A DNA stretch of 64,000 bases. Origin: Eucalyptus grandis. Its lineage: Eukaryota > Streptophyta > Magnoliopsida > Myrtales > Myrtaceae. The translations under genes and the position numbers were made by a program. The notes under the pieces are model-generated. The model was not told the origin of the DNA. It did no database searches and saw only the letters and a list, made by a program, of their open reading frames with translations. The stretch covers positions 27,553,669 through 27,617,668 of the forward strand of contig NC_052614.1 of assembly GCF_016545825.1 (NCBI RefSeq). Direction: 5' to 3'. Shown piece after piece: positions 46,001 to 57,782 of this stretch (positions within the stretch are counted from its first letter, which is position 1; each line of letters opens with the position of its first letter).

Positions 46001-48591
46001 AACCTTTTGCTCTTCTATTCACACAGGGTCATAAATTTGACTGCTTATCCATTCATCTTTTTGATGGCCTTGTTCACTATCCTTTTGCTATTTAATTGAT
46101 CCACTCATATAAAATTTTCTTCATCTTTAAGATTTCATTCAAATGACTTTTGGAAGAAGATAGGCCTATTGCTTTGAAATGCCAAGACCTTCCACTCTTC
46201 TCTCGGCTTTGGGTCATATTTGACTGCTTCTTCGTTTTCATCTGTCTTATATCCTCAATGAATTTCTTCATGCTAGGCCAACTTCTACTCTCTTTACAGT
46301 TTGTCAAACCTCCCAAAGATGCATAACTTTCATTAAATACCTTATATAGAGTAACTTATAGCATCAAGCATCCAACGAGGTGCTGGTATTGGAGAGGGGT
46401 TTTTGGGTGTGTAGGACTCACATTTATCCAGTTTTTTTTGTTCTCTTTTGCATAATATAAGAATAATGAATCCATATTGAACTAGTTTTATGCTTTTTGA
46501 ATGTACGGAAGTGAAATAACTGGTTTAACTTTGGATTTTTAACATTACTTGCTAACTATAAGAATTGATAGAAATATCTTAGGATTTTTCACTAAAGTTT
46601 TATGAAGAAAATTACCTAATCAACTCTAAAACTATTATATGGATGTCAATTTAGAGTTAAGATTCTTTTGACAATTCACTCATCAACCTTTGTACGAAAT
46701 TCCAAAATAGCAATTTTGATCAATTTTCACTGAAAATAGCTAAATTGACATTCCAATCATTGCTGGCTGTTTTTTTTTTTTTTTTTGACATCAGTAATTT
46801 TCAGCGAAAATTTACTAGTATAACTACATTAAAATTTCGTGCAAAGGCTTATGACTAACTTGAAAAAAGGAGAAGAAAAGTTTAAGTTGCTTGAGACCTA
46901 TACAGTAGGTTAACAATTGGTTGGACAATTTCTTTAAGTTGTAAGAACGTAGAACACTATACCACCAACTCGTGTCATGTTTTTGCCATTATGTCGATTG
47001 TTTGTGTCATTTCATTTAATTACAAAACGTATTTTAATATGATTATTATTTTTTTAAACATTAGGAACGTGTGAGTCAAAACATGCAAAAAATGTGCCGG
47101 TTCCAAGATAGTCGCGTTTGGCTGCATCATATTTCAACTCTATAAATTTGTGTCTTATCAAGTGATGTTGTCCACTCATCGTAAGGAATTGAACCCTAGA
47201 GCTACGAATGATTCCGCGAGATGGATAACAGATCCATGAGAGGGACATATACCTTTAACGTCTTAATAACCTAACCCTAGTTTGCATTAAACAACATAAA
47301 GCATTTGATTCCTAAATGGAATAGAATGGTCAATAAATCTGGAAAAAGCTTGCAGATTCAATAACCTCTTGTGTTAGGAGATGAGCCTTGCTTTATTATG
47401 CATGCTTGGCACACACACCGTCTTTCTCTTGAGAGATTGTTAGATAGAGTATGTTTCATATGCATCATAGCTCTGATAATCAGTTCAAAGACAGACCCCA
47501 ACTAAGTCCCTCCTTGGTGGTGCTTTAGAGCATGTTGTTTGCTGCTTTCAAAACGCTGAAGTGATGCTATAATGAAGGGTTCGATGAATTTGAACTAAAA
47601 AAGCATGTGAAAGATGAAATAGTTATACGGTTGATCTTGGAGTGCTCGTGGATATTTCTTGCAACTTAAGTTGTTCCATCAGGACGTTCCTCAACTGTTA
47701 TTGTTCACCGCATTCCTCTATTGTGGAAGTTGATTTTTGAAAAATCACTGATCTTTTTTAGGTGATTGCTCCATAACAGAATCCAACCGATCCATAAATA
47801 GTAAATATATTACATAAATGGGGTGTCATGTGGGTACCGTGACTTGAGCGACCGACATATTTGCATTCTGCTAGCCTGACCAAACTGAGTTAATCGGTAA
47901 TTAGTGATTATTGTAACATGTTAAGCAAAATTTTTTATGAATTGAATATGAATTCAAAAGCTTGGCCATGTTTGTTCTTCATTAGGACACTCAGGCAATC
48001 GAAAATGTTCTGCTGCTTGATCCAACGGTTTCTTTGACATTGCATTCAGCTTTCAAAGTCTCCCATGAACCTAGCCTAAGGAAAAGATAAAGCTGCAGAA
48101 GATATCATTACTAAATAGCTGTGGGCAAAAACATGGATTAAGTAGATGAACAACTGAAAAGTACGGATTTTGACAAGAAACTAGGAATTCCAATATATAA
48201 CCAACTCTAGGCAGAAGTTTTTGGTAGGCCACATAACACTCCAGAAAGACTTCAGCTCTATAATGTTGCATTCTTATGGTTTGCATGCAGCCGTAGCAAT
48301 AATATAACGGCATATCATAATTTTAAGGGAGTCCTATGTTGATTCACTGTTCTTTTGATCTCGACAGCATGACTACTCTAGTTGAACGTTACAAAAAGCT
48401 AAAAGAGGAACAATATCAACTTCTCAATCCAGATTCAGAAGTCAAGGTAACACTCAAGTTATTCTGGTTAGCTTTCTAGGTGAAAATATCAGAAGAAATA
48501 TTTCTCCATCTAGCTGATAGGTCTCGATCTTCTAGCAACTCATCATCACGTCCCAGTCATGCGATGCCTTTTTAAAAAATATATATTTTTA

Positions 48592-48629
<38 letters not shown>

Positions 48630-50266
48630 TTACTCTACATCATCGTGCTAGTTACATTCAAAGTCATCTGTCCTCAATGCATTAGTAAGGGATCTCTGAT
48701 TTAAATGTTCAGTCCATATGATAGGGACAAATTTTTACATGACTAATCTGGATGCTCCAGTTATCATTTGTATCACACTAAGGAGAATGATCTCGATTTT
48801 CTATTCACTAGTTCTGGCAAATGGAGGCAGCACGCCTGAGGCAACAACTGCAGCATCTGCATGAATGTCACAGGTATAACATCTCGTATGCCTGGGAAAA
48901 CTTTTGAAGTGGCACGTTTCTTATGCCTAAGAAAACAGAATTAAGAGCAGCCCCGAAATTGTTTTATGTAGTGGTCTTGCTAGAAAAACAGGAGGCTGGC
49001 ATAAACACTTATGTGAACAACTTTTAACTGTACTAAGAAGACTCGACACAGGTTGACAATTAAAATGGAAGAGTGCAAACTATAGATGGATAATGGCCCG
49101 TTCCTGAGAATTCATCTCTTACTGAAATGAATGAGGATATGACACACATACGTTGTTGCTTGCACCAATATCACAATATGCAAAATGTGCAGTGAGATAT
49201 AACAGATTGCTAAGTAGATGATGCTCAATTCAAGGTCTCAAAGACTAAGACTTATGGTACTGGATAAGTTCAAGGGTACTTCATTCAATCCGACTATAAG
49301 AATACATCACGCAAGAGTCAACAATGTGAATTCTTTTCTTCATTCCATACATGCAGGCAATTAATGGGACAAGAACTATCTGGTCTCAGCGTAAAAGAAC
49401 TACAGAATTTGGAAAACCAATTGGAAATGAGCTTGAAGGGTATTCGTGTGAAAAAGGTGCGACCAATTTCCTTTTTGTGCATCCCTGCTCGACCCCTCAT
49501 TGGCTCTAAGTCCATTGAATTCTGCACCACATGCATACATACTTACATAATTGTATTGTTTTCCCATGCAGGATCAAATTCTGATCGACGAAATAAGAGA
49601 GCTTAACAGAAAGGTTTTTATGAAAGTTTGAAATCTCCTACCCACAAACTCTTTTCCACCGATTTCACATCAAGTAGCACTAATTCAATTCCTTTCAGGG
49701 AGATCTCATGCATCAGGAAAATAGAGATATGCATAAGAAGGTGAATCTTACTGGCCGTGAAAACACAGAACTACAATACAAGGTACTAATGAGAGAACAT
49801 AGAGCTTTTCTATCTAATAAAATAATACCATGAAGGGAAATTCTAACATAATTCACTCCAACAGTCTTATCCATAAAAAAAAATATCTTATGAACACCTA
49901 ATTTCATCCAAAAACTATGCGATCTCAAGTCATCTGCTTGCATATCTTGATCCCTGAGCTGTGGCCCATTATTCCAACTATATTTTGGCTAAATAGAAAG
50001 GATGTTTTGGTCTCAGGTTTATGGGACAAGTGATGTGACTCAAGCAAGCAGTTGCTACATATCATACAATACAAGTGATGCGCATGACTTACATTCACCG
50101 ATGAATCTCCAGTTAAGCCAACCAAGGCCTGAAAATAGTGGGAAATCAGCAAAAGTGACAAAATTGGGGTAACCTAGACTTCGAAAAGTGCAACATTAAT
50201 CCTCATAACCATAGCATTCCATATCTCTTACTATTTACTTTTGAATTCAGATTGCAACTGCAATAG
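43095..50266 (+). CDS. MIKC-type MADS-box transcription factor, AGL17/ANR1-like (gene 1)
   Basis: My gene model has eight coding exons: 43095-43276, 48368-48446, 48812-48873, 49357-49456, 49572-49613, 49699-49782, 50017-50168 and 50251-50266. All have GT-AG borders and the phases fit. The sum is 717 nt, 238 residues. Exon 1 encodes the DNA-binding MADS domain ([20 protein letters not shown], then [15 protein letters not shown], residues 1-60). Exons 2-6 encode the I region and K-box coiled coil ([33 protein letters not shown]) used for dimer and tetramer formation. The last 16-nt exon gives the tail KLGLQLQ, as in AGL17-group proteins. Reading through the exon 7 donor instead would stop two codons later. 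Nuclear action on CArG boxes is expected. AGL17 relatives act in roots, stomata or flowering. Intron 1 is 5.1 kb and carries a transposon. Confidence 0.9.
43292..43317 (+). repeat. (CT)n tract just after exon 1 of MADS gene 1
   Basis: A CT run about 15 bases into intron 1. MADS gene 2 has a similar CT-rich tract at the same place (about 55030-55052), so the two introns probably share origin at their 5' ends. Confidence 0.85.
45153..45931. mobile_element. Mutator-like TIR element in intron 1 of MADS gene 1
   Basis: The left end GGAAAAATTGCACAGTCAG and the inverted right end GGGAAAATTTGCACAATCAG match, and similarity continues for about 170 bp on each side. No clear target duplication was found. 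The centre contains an RNase H-like fragment on the minus strand. Confidence 0.6.
45490..45705 (-). pseudogene. RNase H-like (RVT_3) fragment inside the intronic element
   Basis: The minus strand reads [20 protein letters not shown], then a stop, then [13 protein letters not shown]. After a frameshift comes [16 protein letters not shown]. The pattern W.PP.G..K.N....A, G...RD..G and EG.RF is that of the plant RNase H-like domain found in non-LTR retroelements and their captured copies. It has a stop and a frameshift and is not functional. Confidence 0.5.
48595..48627 (+). repeat. (AT)n microsatellite in intron 2 of MADS gene 1
   Basis: An uninterrupted AT run 150 bp after exon 2. Confidence 0.95.
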
Positions 50267-50625
50267 CAGCAGTTTGTGGCTAAGGGTGATAGATAGACAT
50301 TCATCACCCTCAGTTAGCAGAGAAGAAACTGTCAAGCTTCCATGAGTGAGATATCATATTTGACTCTGAAAGATGTTCTGGTGGATGTACCTTGAGGCAT
50401 GGTGTGATTCTATGATGTCCCATGATTTCAGATTGCTCTGAATGAAATCACTGCTATGTATGATTATATTTGCAAAATAAAGGAGGCAACATTTTCATTA
50501 AATTTCCTACTCATCTCAGGCTTGTTGAGATCTATGAATGGATGTTACTGGTAGATTATGCTGCCTGTTCTAGCTATTTTTTGATACATTTGTATACAGA
50601 AGAACAAACTGATTTAGGAGAAATG

Positions 50626-50812
50626 ACGCAAAGCCTTGGCGCAAACATTAAAGTTGTCACTGTGTGACCTGGAGGTCATGGGTTTGAGTCGCAAAAACGG
50701 CCTTTTGCAAAAATTGCAAGGTAAGGCTACGCACATTAGACCCAAAGTGGTTCGACCATTCCCCAGACATTGTGTGTAGTGGAAACTTCATCCGCTGGGC
50801 TGCCCTTTTTCT
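50626..50812 (+). mobile_element. Au-type SINE downstream of MADS gene 1
   Basis: The text from AGCCTTGGCGCAA, through TGTGACCTGGAGGTCATGGG and the B-box GGTTTGAGTCG (50681-50691), to GCAAGGTAAGGCTACGCAC, CCCCAGACAT and GCTGGGCTGCCCTTTTT is the plant Au SINE. It is about 190 bp, in plus orientation, 360 bp after the MADS stop. The flanks both contain AGGAGAA, a possible decayed target duplication. Confidence 0.85.
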
Positions 50813-51277
50813 ATAAGGAGAAGAAACTTCCTCTGTCACCAAAGAAGGTGCATCCATTCACATAAAGTTGGTTCACAACTTTAGACAAAATACGTAAAAC
50901 AAGCCAATAAAAGGAAACTGCAGTGAAAATTCATTACGAATTCAGGAGATCTTTTCAGAGAAGGAATGTAAACCACAGTGCCACAATAAATTGCAAATCA
51001 ATTTACAGTTAGAATATTCTATTAAAGATACTAAAGGAAACAATGGTAAAAAAAAATAACAAGTGCATAAAGAGTTCAACTATTTCTAAATCATTACTAA
51101 AGCATGTACATTGTCTCTAGGAACAAACAGCAGACTCCAAGTGAGGGTGCATAAGGCACCCATCAGCACATCATCAGACACTTTGAGATTAATAATAATT
51201 GCAAGAAACATGTTTATCAGTGAAAGCAAATATAGAGGATTTAAAGAAATTTCATATGTCATCACTCATGTTGATGC
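50813..51277. other. Intergenic, nothing recognised
   Basis: No gene or repeat that I can support lies between the SINE and the mitochondrial fragment. Confidence 0.5.
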
Positions 51278-51535
51278 ATCCCCCAATCCAGCATTAAGAA
51301 TGAGGAGATACATAAATGCTACATCTAGAGGATTGTCACCACTGAAAAAAGTGATCCAAAATTGGAATTGGCCAAAAGTTTCAGGGTATGGCTGACCAGA
51401 GATTTTACCCACCCAATAGTGAAATCCTGCAATTAAAGCAAAAACAGCTCCCATGGAAATTACACAATGGCAATGTGCGACCACATAGTAAGTACACGTA
51501 GAGCAATGTCTAGCCTAGAATTTGCCAGAACTATG
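51278..51535 (-). pseudogene. Nuclear copy of mitochondrial cox1 (NUMT fragment)
   Basis: The minus-strand translation contains [20 protein letters not shown], then [15 protein letters not shown], close to plant mitochondrial cytochrome oxidase subunit 1. Before it, [14 protein letters not shown] text matches the preceding cox1 residues at the nucleotide level. After FWITFF the frame breaks, and DNA resembling the next cox1 region follows with a deletion of roughly 40 bases. About 260 bp in total. Many substitutions point to an old transfer. No promoter or targeting peptide is attached. Confidence 0.85.
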
Positions 51536-51852
51536 CTAGGAAACAGAAAAACACATCTGTTGGTTTTAGATATTATCAGACCTGGCAAAAAGACACAATA
51601 TAGGATCTAACAGGAACCAAGAATGGAATTGATGTTGAAGTGATGAAAGTTCCAAGGGTGCGCTGCTAATTGGCAACATTAAGAATTTGAATATTACAGT
51701 CAAGAATGGAAGAAGACAGTAATCTTTTCATCCTTCACTAAATTTCAGGGATTAACTGGTCTTGTTCTTACTTTAGTCTAGTATTGTAACTACCGTTGAA
51801 TGAATGAAGTTTCAATACACCCAACAGGAACTGACATATCTATCACACTTAC

Positions 51853-51970
51853 ATTTCAACAGAGCTGACAAAAAGGCTCTGCTCTATCACACAGGCATCA
51901 GCTTGGCCCACTAATGTAGTTCCTCCATACTCCATCTCCACCAAGACAGCTTCCCAGCAGTTCAACCTGA
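51853..51970 (-). other. Candidate exon of an unrecognised minus-strand gene
   Basis: An open stretch bounded by an acceptor (TTACAG, minus strand) and a consensus donor GTAAGT at 51852-51847. It reads LNCWEAVLVEMEYGGTTLVG, then QADACVIEQSLFVSSVE, a natural-looking composition. I do not recognise the family. The phase does not join simply to the upstream candidate exon at 52247-52333, so a further exon or a pseudogene must be assumed. Confidence 0.35.
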
Positions 51971-52246
51971 CTGTAACAACATCAATGACCAAGCACTCTC
52001 ACACCGAATGAGGTTGGCATTTTGATCTAATTGGGGTGACTGATACATCATGTTAGCTACTCCACAACAAAGGATAAAACATCACAATGGACGCAAATGC
52101 AGAACAAACTTGGAGTAATGGTCATTCATTATCTAAAGCAAAGTGACCCCAGAAAGAACAGGATTAAACTACGAAACAGGATTAGATTACTGAAACAAGC
52201 ATATATTATTATTCCTGGATAAATATTATAACTTGAGAATTGCAAC

Positions 52247-52333
52247 CTGCGGTCCGTGTTCTGAGGATATGATACGGCCGTTCAGAATCAAGACTCGTTT
52301 TTGACAGTCCTCGAAGCTCTCAAGCAAGGCCAT
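52247..52333 (-). other. Candidate first coding exon of an unrecognised gene
   Basis: On the minus strand an ATG at 52333 opens 29 codons (MALLESFEDCQKRVLILNGR, then IISSEHGPQ) ending at a possible donor CAG/GTTGCA. It lies 400-1000 bp downstream of the GC-rich 52720-53350 block, as expected for a gene on this strand. No family was recognised. Confidence 0.3.
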
Positions 52334-52699
52334 CAATTCTCGAGCAAGCTCAAAACTGATCCAATGCAAGAAGAGACAGAGGAATAGTGCCGACGAGAGA
52401 GGCGATCAGCAGAAGCAACCTCAGAAAGTACAATGTCGAACGGAGAAAAGGATGAGTTCAGCTACCAAGAAGACTAAAAACTAGAGCTCAACTCATCGAC
52501 TCATTCGGTGCCTCAAACCTATCTATAACCAGATAAACTCGCTCGAATTAGAACGGGCGTTGCGAATCAAAGGGGCAGATTGAAGAAAATCACGAACAAG
52601 AAATTAGAACCACTCCTCCCTTCAACTGCTCCGTACTGTGACCAGCATACTTGTCCGACGCAAGAATCCCCAGCACGCAACTGACCTTGGTCAGACGGC

Positions 52700-53460
52700 G
52701 GAGCCAAAAACGAGAGATGGCGGCGGAAATGGAGAAGCTACCTCAGTGCCAGTAGGGCGAAAAGTCCAGAGCTTTTCTGTCCATTGAGAAGCTACGTCAC
52801 CCGCCCCGCTCCAACGAAACACCTTCTGTTGCACCCCGGCCGCCATTTTCCGACTCCAAAGCTCGGACCATTCCCATCAGCTCATCAATCATCACGCCGC
52901 GAAACGGCGACCGATCTCCGATCTCCTACACGCTCATCCGCGACCCGTTTCCTCCGTAACCCACCTCACCGAAAGGAGCAGAGAAGAAGACGATGACGGA
53001 ACAAATCCCGGACGAACCCGAAACCTCGACGAGCGATCGCGGGAAACGGAGACGGCCCCGGGTCCATGCAAGCTCTCACCGTCGACGAGCGGGGCTGCGC
53101 CCCACTCCGGCGGATCTCTCCGGGCGCCGAAACCCACGCCGCCTGCTCCGCTTCCCCTCGGAAAGCGGAGGGAGCCGTACGCTTCGATAGGGGGTCGTGT
53201 GGAGAACGCGAGCTTCCAGGAGAGAGGAGAGAGAAGGAAGTATCAGACGGACACTTCGTTCGTAGTTTACTATGTTTTGAACAGAGATTCCTAGGACGGG
53301 CTCCGATTGCCTGCCCCAGGGACCACGTGAGCTCGGTGCGGCCCACCAATCGGGTCGCGATCCATTTCCCCGGGGGGGTGTTAGGCTAGCGTCGTGCGTT
53401 AATGGGCCCACTCGCTCTGGGCCGGGCCGTTGGGTCTGGCCCAATCCCTGCCGCCGCCGG
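52700..53460 (-). promoter_or_regulatory. GC-rich block, possible promoter/5' UTR
   Basis: A GC- and CpG-rich, non-repetitive stretch with open frames on both strands that overlap each other and match nothing I know. In this AT-rich neighbourhood it resembles the start region of a housekeeping-type gene. The candidate exons at 52333 and 51970 suggest the minus direction, but this is unproven. Confidence 0.35.
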
Positions 53461-54846
53461 TGGGGCCTAATCGATGTATGGGAAAATTAAGTCCACGAAG
53501 ATCAAGTCGATCATGTCCCTAATCGAGGCTAATTAAGCATGTGCAAAAATAGCGACCCGATAAGTAAATGAATGGATATAAGGGAAAACGGGGGTTAACC
53601 TCCCGTTAAATAATTCGCATTCACATTAGTACAGCGGTGCGATGGAAATCTGTTGTCAAACACATTGTTTTTCATCGATTATTGTATGATTAACAAAATA
53701 ATTTATGATGCGTTCACACTTGATTTCCAGTGCTTACATGGACCCTGTTGAGGCGTGACTTGAATTTCGTGGAAAATTATAGCGATCATGATGTCCTCCT
53801 TGAATGATTGCTGGAGTTTCTGTAAGTATGTAGATCGGAAAAAATATCAATGATGAATGAGTGATTTGCGATATCGATATGAACAAGTCAAACCCTAATG
53901 ATGTTACCGGTATTGTCAAGTCAATTGTAATTTGGTGCTCACAAGCAAGTGGTGATACAATATGCATTTACATATTTTTATTAGAGGAGTCTCTTTCCTA
54001 GACTATAGTCTTATAAGGCCACTTTGTAAGTGGCTATTAATTTGATTTAGATGCCCAATTACATAGATGCAACATGCTTTGTTATTTTTTGCTTTCTGAA
54101 GCCAACAAGGACTCGAGTGGATCAATCTTTTCATGGAAATGGAGTAATAATCTTTGTAATCTTTCGATGCATTTCTCTCGATTATAACTCTATCTATAAA
54201 TTTAGTTTGTTGTTTGCACAATGAATCTATGATATTATTGGATGTCAGAGATGAACTTTATAATTGTTTCTTGTCGTGATCTGTGCCTACCGAGTCATTT
54301 TCATACCATAATATTTTTTTATAAAAATTCGTGATTGGCTTTTTCCACGATTCAATTAGATTTGATTTGTCAAGCCATGATAGCGGGACATCAAGACAGT
54401 CAGAATAAATCCAAAATGGTTGCGACTTGCTGCTCTATAATATTATTGATTCCTTCGTACGAGGTTTTACCAAGTCATGTGCACCATTATTCGAGGGACA
54501 CATAAATCAAAAAGCTGTACAAGAGACTTGCTTTTCTTTGTTGTCTGGAATCTGAGTTTTCCTTTCTCTGATCTCTAATGGTCAATTAGTTTATCAGATC
54601 AAAAAGCATTTGGAGCGAAGCCCTTTGATACCTTGCTTTCTTGGTTGCTTATCAGCAAGCTGCAGGTGATTCTTTCTCTTTCGTCCGAGGCGATTTGTCT
54701 GAGATCTCTGAGAGATATTGGAGTAGATCTGCGTATCTGCTGACTGCTAAGCTCCCTCTGGTGTTCTATTGCGTTGATATATGATCACCTGAACAAGAGA
54801 GAGAACTTTTAGTGGAGACAAGCTAGAGATCAGCGTGCAGATCAAT
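53461..54846. other. Upstream region of MADS gene 2
   Basis: AT-rich and without a recognisable gene. The last 300 bp should hold the promoter and 5' UTR. A 5' UTR intron is possible but no border is clear. Confidence 0.45.
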
Positions 54847-57402
54847 ATGGGGAGAGGAAAGATTGTGATCCAAAAGATAGACAGCTCGGCGAGCAGGCAA
54901 GTGACCTTCTCAAAGAGAAGAAATGGGCTGCTCAAGAAGGCCAAGGAGCTCTCCATTCTTTGCGATGCCGAGGTTGGTGTCGTCATCTTCTCTTGCACCG
55001 GCAAGCTCCATGAATTTGCCAGCTCTAGGTCTTTCTCTCTCTTTCTCTCTCTCCTTAATCACACAGCGTCATTTCTTTTAACAGTTCTTCAATTATTTGT
55101 GGAGCCCTATTCTGTTGTGAGTATTGCAAATCATTTCATATCTGCTAATATATGTCTTTCAAATTAAATCCAACCGAATCAGCATGAGGTCCACGATCGA
55201 CCGCTACACTAAATCTAAAGAAGATCATCATGGAGAGAAGAATCCCGTCAAAGAACTCCGGGTAAATATGTGTATCATGATTACATTCCTTCTTTGTCTA
55301 CCAGAGCCATGGCTAGTCCTTGTTCTCTTAAGGTTCTCTTTGAAAAGTTATTTAAGTGAACCTGTGAATTCTGTGCGATCTAGCAATGGAAAACGTCCTC
55401 ATGCTCTCTCCCTTGCCCAAGAAACACGTGTTGCGAGGAACCAGATCGAACTGGTTATCAAACTCAATGAACCAATAATCCCTAGAATCATATATATTCA
55501 CATATGTTGTGAATGTACAGTTACACAGATTTTATAAGAAGGATGATTGCTTGATTTGATGCTTCAATATGGAGGCTTAACTTGATAGTTTCTGATCATT
55601 ATGCTAGCTTCGGCAAAGGGAGGTCGCAGATTTAAAGCAGAAACTCCTCGACATGCAGGATAACCGCAGGTGATTCCGAATTTCAACCTAGAACTCAGTC
55701 TTCATTAGATGAAATGGACTCGGTTGTGGTTTGAAACTAGGTCTGATAATTTGTGAACATTCCTCACATTTTAACACCACACAAGTAATACCTAACCAGA
55801 AAATCGATAAGTTATTTAGCAGCAACACATATAAGTAAACTGCCGTTTTGGCTCTTAGATGGATTGCCTGAATTTCCAGCGCTTTTTGCGACTTTGGTTA
55901 ATAATATAACTGCAAAGATATTGCTATAGGGTCCCAAAATCAAATTTACAAGACGTGAGAAGTATGTCGGCACAGTGATTTATCCTTGTTATATAAATGT
56001 GCAGGCATCTGATGGGCGAAGGCCTGTCCTCCCTAAGCGTTGAAAACTTGCAGATTCTGGAGAAGCAATTGGAGATGAGCTTGAAGGCTGTCCGAATGAG
56101 GAAGGTATGTATCCATATGTTGAAATTTCATCATGAGCTTGTGTGTTCATTACAAGAATCGATTATTGTGATCTTGCCTTGGTCATTCATTCGATTTTTT
56201 GCACGAAAGAAACATTTGTTCACTCACTACTTATTCCTAATTAATGTCCAAGAAGTTCATTTATGCCGGATGGCGATATATGCTGTCCGCCAACAATAAC
56301 ATATAAAGAAGTAGTTAAACCTCGTATTCCTTTCCTCACCGACTTGGATTGTTCCTTCTACTTGCCAGATATTTTTCGTACACCAAATGTTTTCGAATTC
56401 TTCCTCTTCCACATTAGATTAAGGCCCCGTTTGGTTCGGTTTTGGAGAAATGACTATGAGAAAATGCAAATACCTTTGGGATAAAAAAAGTTTTCTAAAA
56501 TGCTATAGTGTTTAGTAAATTGTAACTTTAAAGTGCATTAGGAAATAACTTTGGCTTAAATGTGGTTAGGTTAAACCTACATTTGTAAAGGGCTTTTGCT
56601 AAAATTATTATTTAAAAAAAAAAAGCTTCAAAATTAAATCCGGTGGAGCTCGATTGTCGGCTAAATTTGGCTGCTGAATAGTCTCGTCTAAGGTAGGGTG
56701 CCCTAGCGACCCAAGCCTCATCGCCAGAGGTAGGCGACCTTAGGTGACACCCTTGATCGCGCAACCCAGAGGCAATGCTTGAGGTCGCGAGACCCTAGGT
56801 AGTGGTCATCAACCTCAGCTACTCTGTGCAAATTAGGGAAGATGAACAATGAACGTGAATATGAACAGTGAACGTGAAGACTTGTATTCCCAAAATACTG
56901 AAAACCCAAAGTAAGTTGGAACTTGCCTTGGGCTTTCACAATGTTAGCATTTTTAAATAGAGTCCAAAAAATACTTGCCAAACACTTTATAAATTTTTGT
57001 TCCACCTTTTTGCCCGTTGTAAAAAAAAGTTCACTTTGCATTGTCCATATTTTTTTCTGTATTGACTAGCTCGGTCACGTCGAATTTCTGTTTTAACATG
57101 AATATGGTCTTTCCATTGAGTTAAGACTTGCTCAGTGCCAAAGAACAATTTCTTAGCATTGTTTGCTTATAATTTAAAAGCTTTTAATTTTGTTAGTAAG
57201 ATGTCGTTGATTTATGATGCTAATGTTTTAGTTTGAATTTTGCGTTATATACTCTTGTCTTACTATATGTAAAAACTTTCTTTTATTATGTGGTAACGCT
57301 GCCCTAACATCTCTGAATTTTGCCCCCACCACAGCATCAGGTTTTGAATGAAGAAATAGGAGATCTCAATAAAAAGGTACTGTCTGTCTGTCTCTCTGTC
57401 TC

Positions 57403-57438
<36 letters not shown>

Positions 57439-57782
57439 GTTATGTAGTAACTCTTCCCTAGCATCCTGTTTATGTCTCCAACATAAGACGACAATATCAG
57501 TTTATGATTCCCATCATAGGCATCGAATGCAAATGATTCCGGAGAAGTTACGTATAGGGAAGTTCCGCACACTTTAGCCGAACGACGTGACTTACACTTG
57601 CAGCATCATTTGCATTCAAGTCCTTCACGCTCTGAAGTAAATGAAGCAGCACACACTTCGATGGAGCTAAGGTACGATCTGTATAACAATCCATTATAAC
57701 TTCTCACACGCAGCTCAAACCAAATTCTAGTGAAAATGGCTATTTACACGTCATGTGTCTCGGCAGGTTGGGGCTGCGTTAA
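54847..57782 (+). CDS. MIKC-type MADS-box transcription factor, AGL17/ANR1-like (gene 2, shortened)
   Basis: A tandem paralogue of the gene 4.6 kb upstream. My model has seven coding exons: 54847-55028, 55183-55261, 55608-55669, 56005-56104, 57335-57376, 57604-57671 and 57767-57782. Phases fit and the sum is 549 nt, 182 residues. The sizes of exons 1-5 (182, 79, 62, 100, 42) equal those of gene 1. The MADS domain ([20 protein letters not shown] and onward) is complete. The K-box is partly kept ([34 protein letters not shown]). The 84-nt exon 6 of gene 1 has no counterpart; a TCTG/CT microsatellite lies there instead. The C-terminal exon is shorter ([20 protein letters not shown]) and the 16-nt last exon gives LRLGLR. 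I start at MGRGK; the GTG 12 bases earlier is not a likely start. It may be functional with altered partner binding, or be decaying. Expression is unknown. Confidence 0.82.
56420..57050. mobile_element. Possible TIR element in intron 4 of MADS gene 2
   Basis: Begins near CCCCGTTTGGTTCGG, a start common in plant MITE-like elements. It holds AATGCTATAGTGTTTAGTAAAT, which reappears roughly inverted at 56948-57000 (GCATTTTTAAATAG and GCCAAACACTTTATAAAT). Ends and target duplication could not be fixed. Confidence 0.35.
57377..57438 (+). repeat. (TCTG)n/(CT)n microsatellite at the exon 5 donor of MADS gene 2
   Basis: Follows the GT of the donor directly. It occupies the place where gene 1 has its short intron 5 and exon 6. 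Confidence 0.92.

Noticed and set aside
52784..53444. ORFs up to 127 codons on both strands
   Set aside because: They overlap one another in a GC-rich block with no recognisable family; better explained as promoter or 5' UTR.
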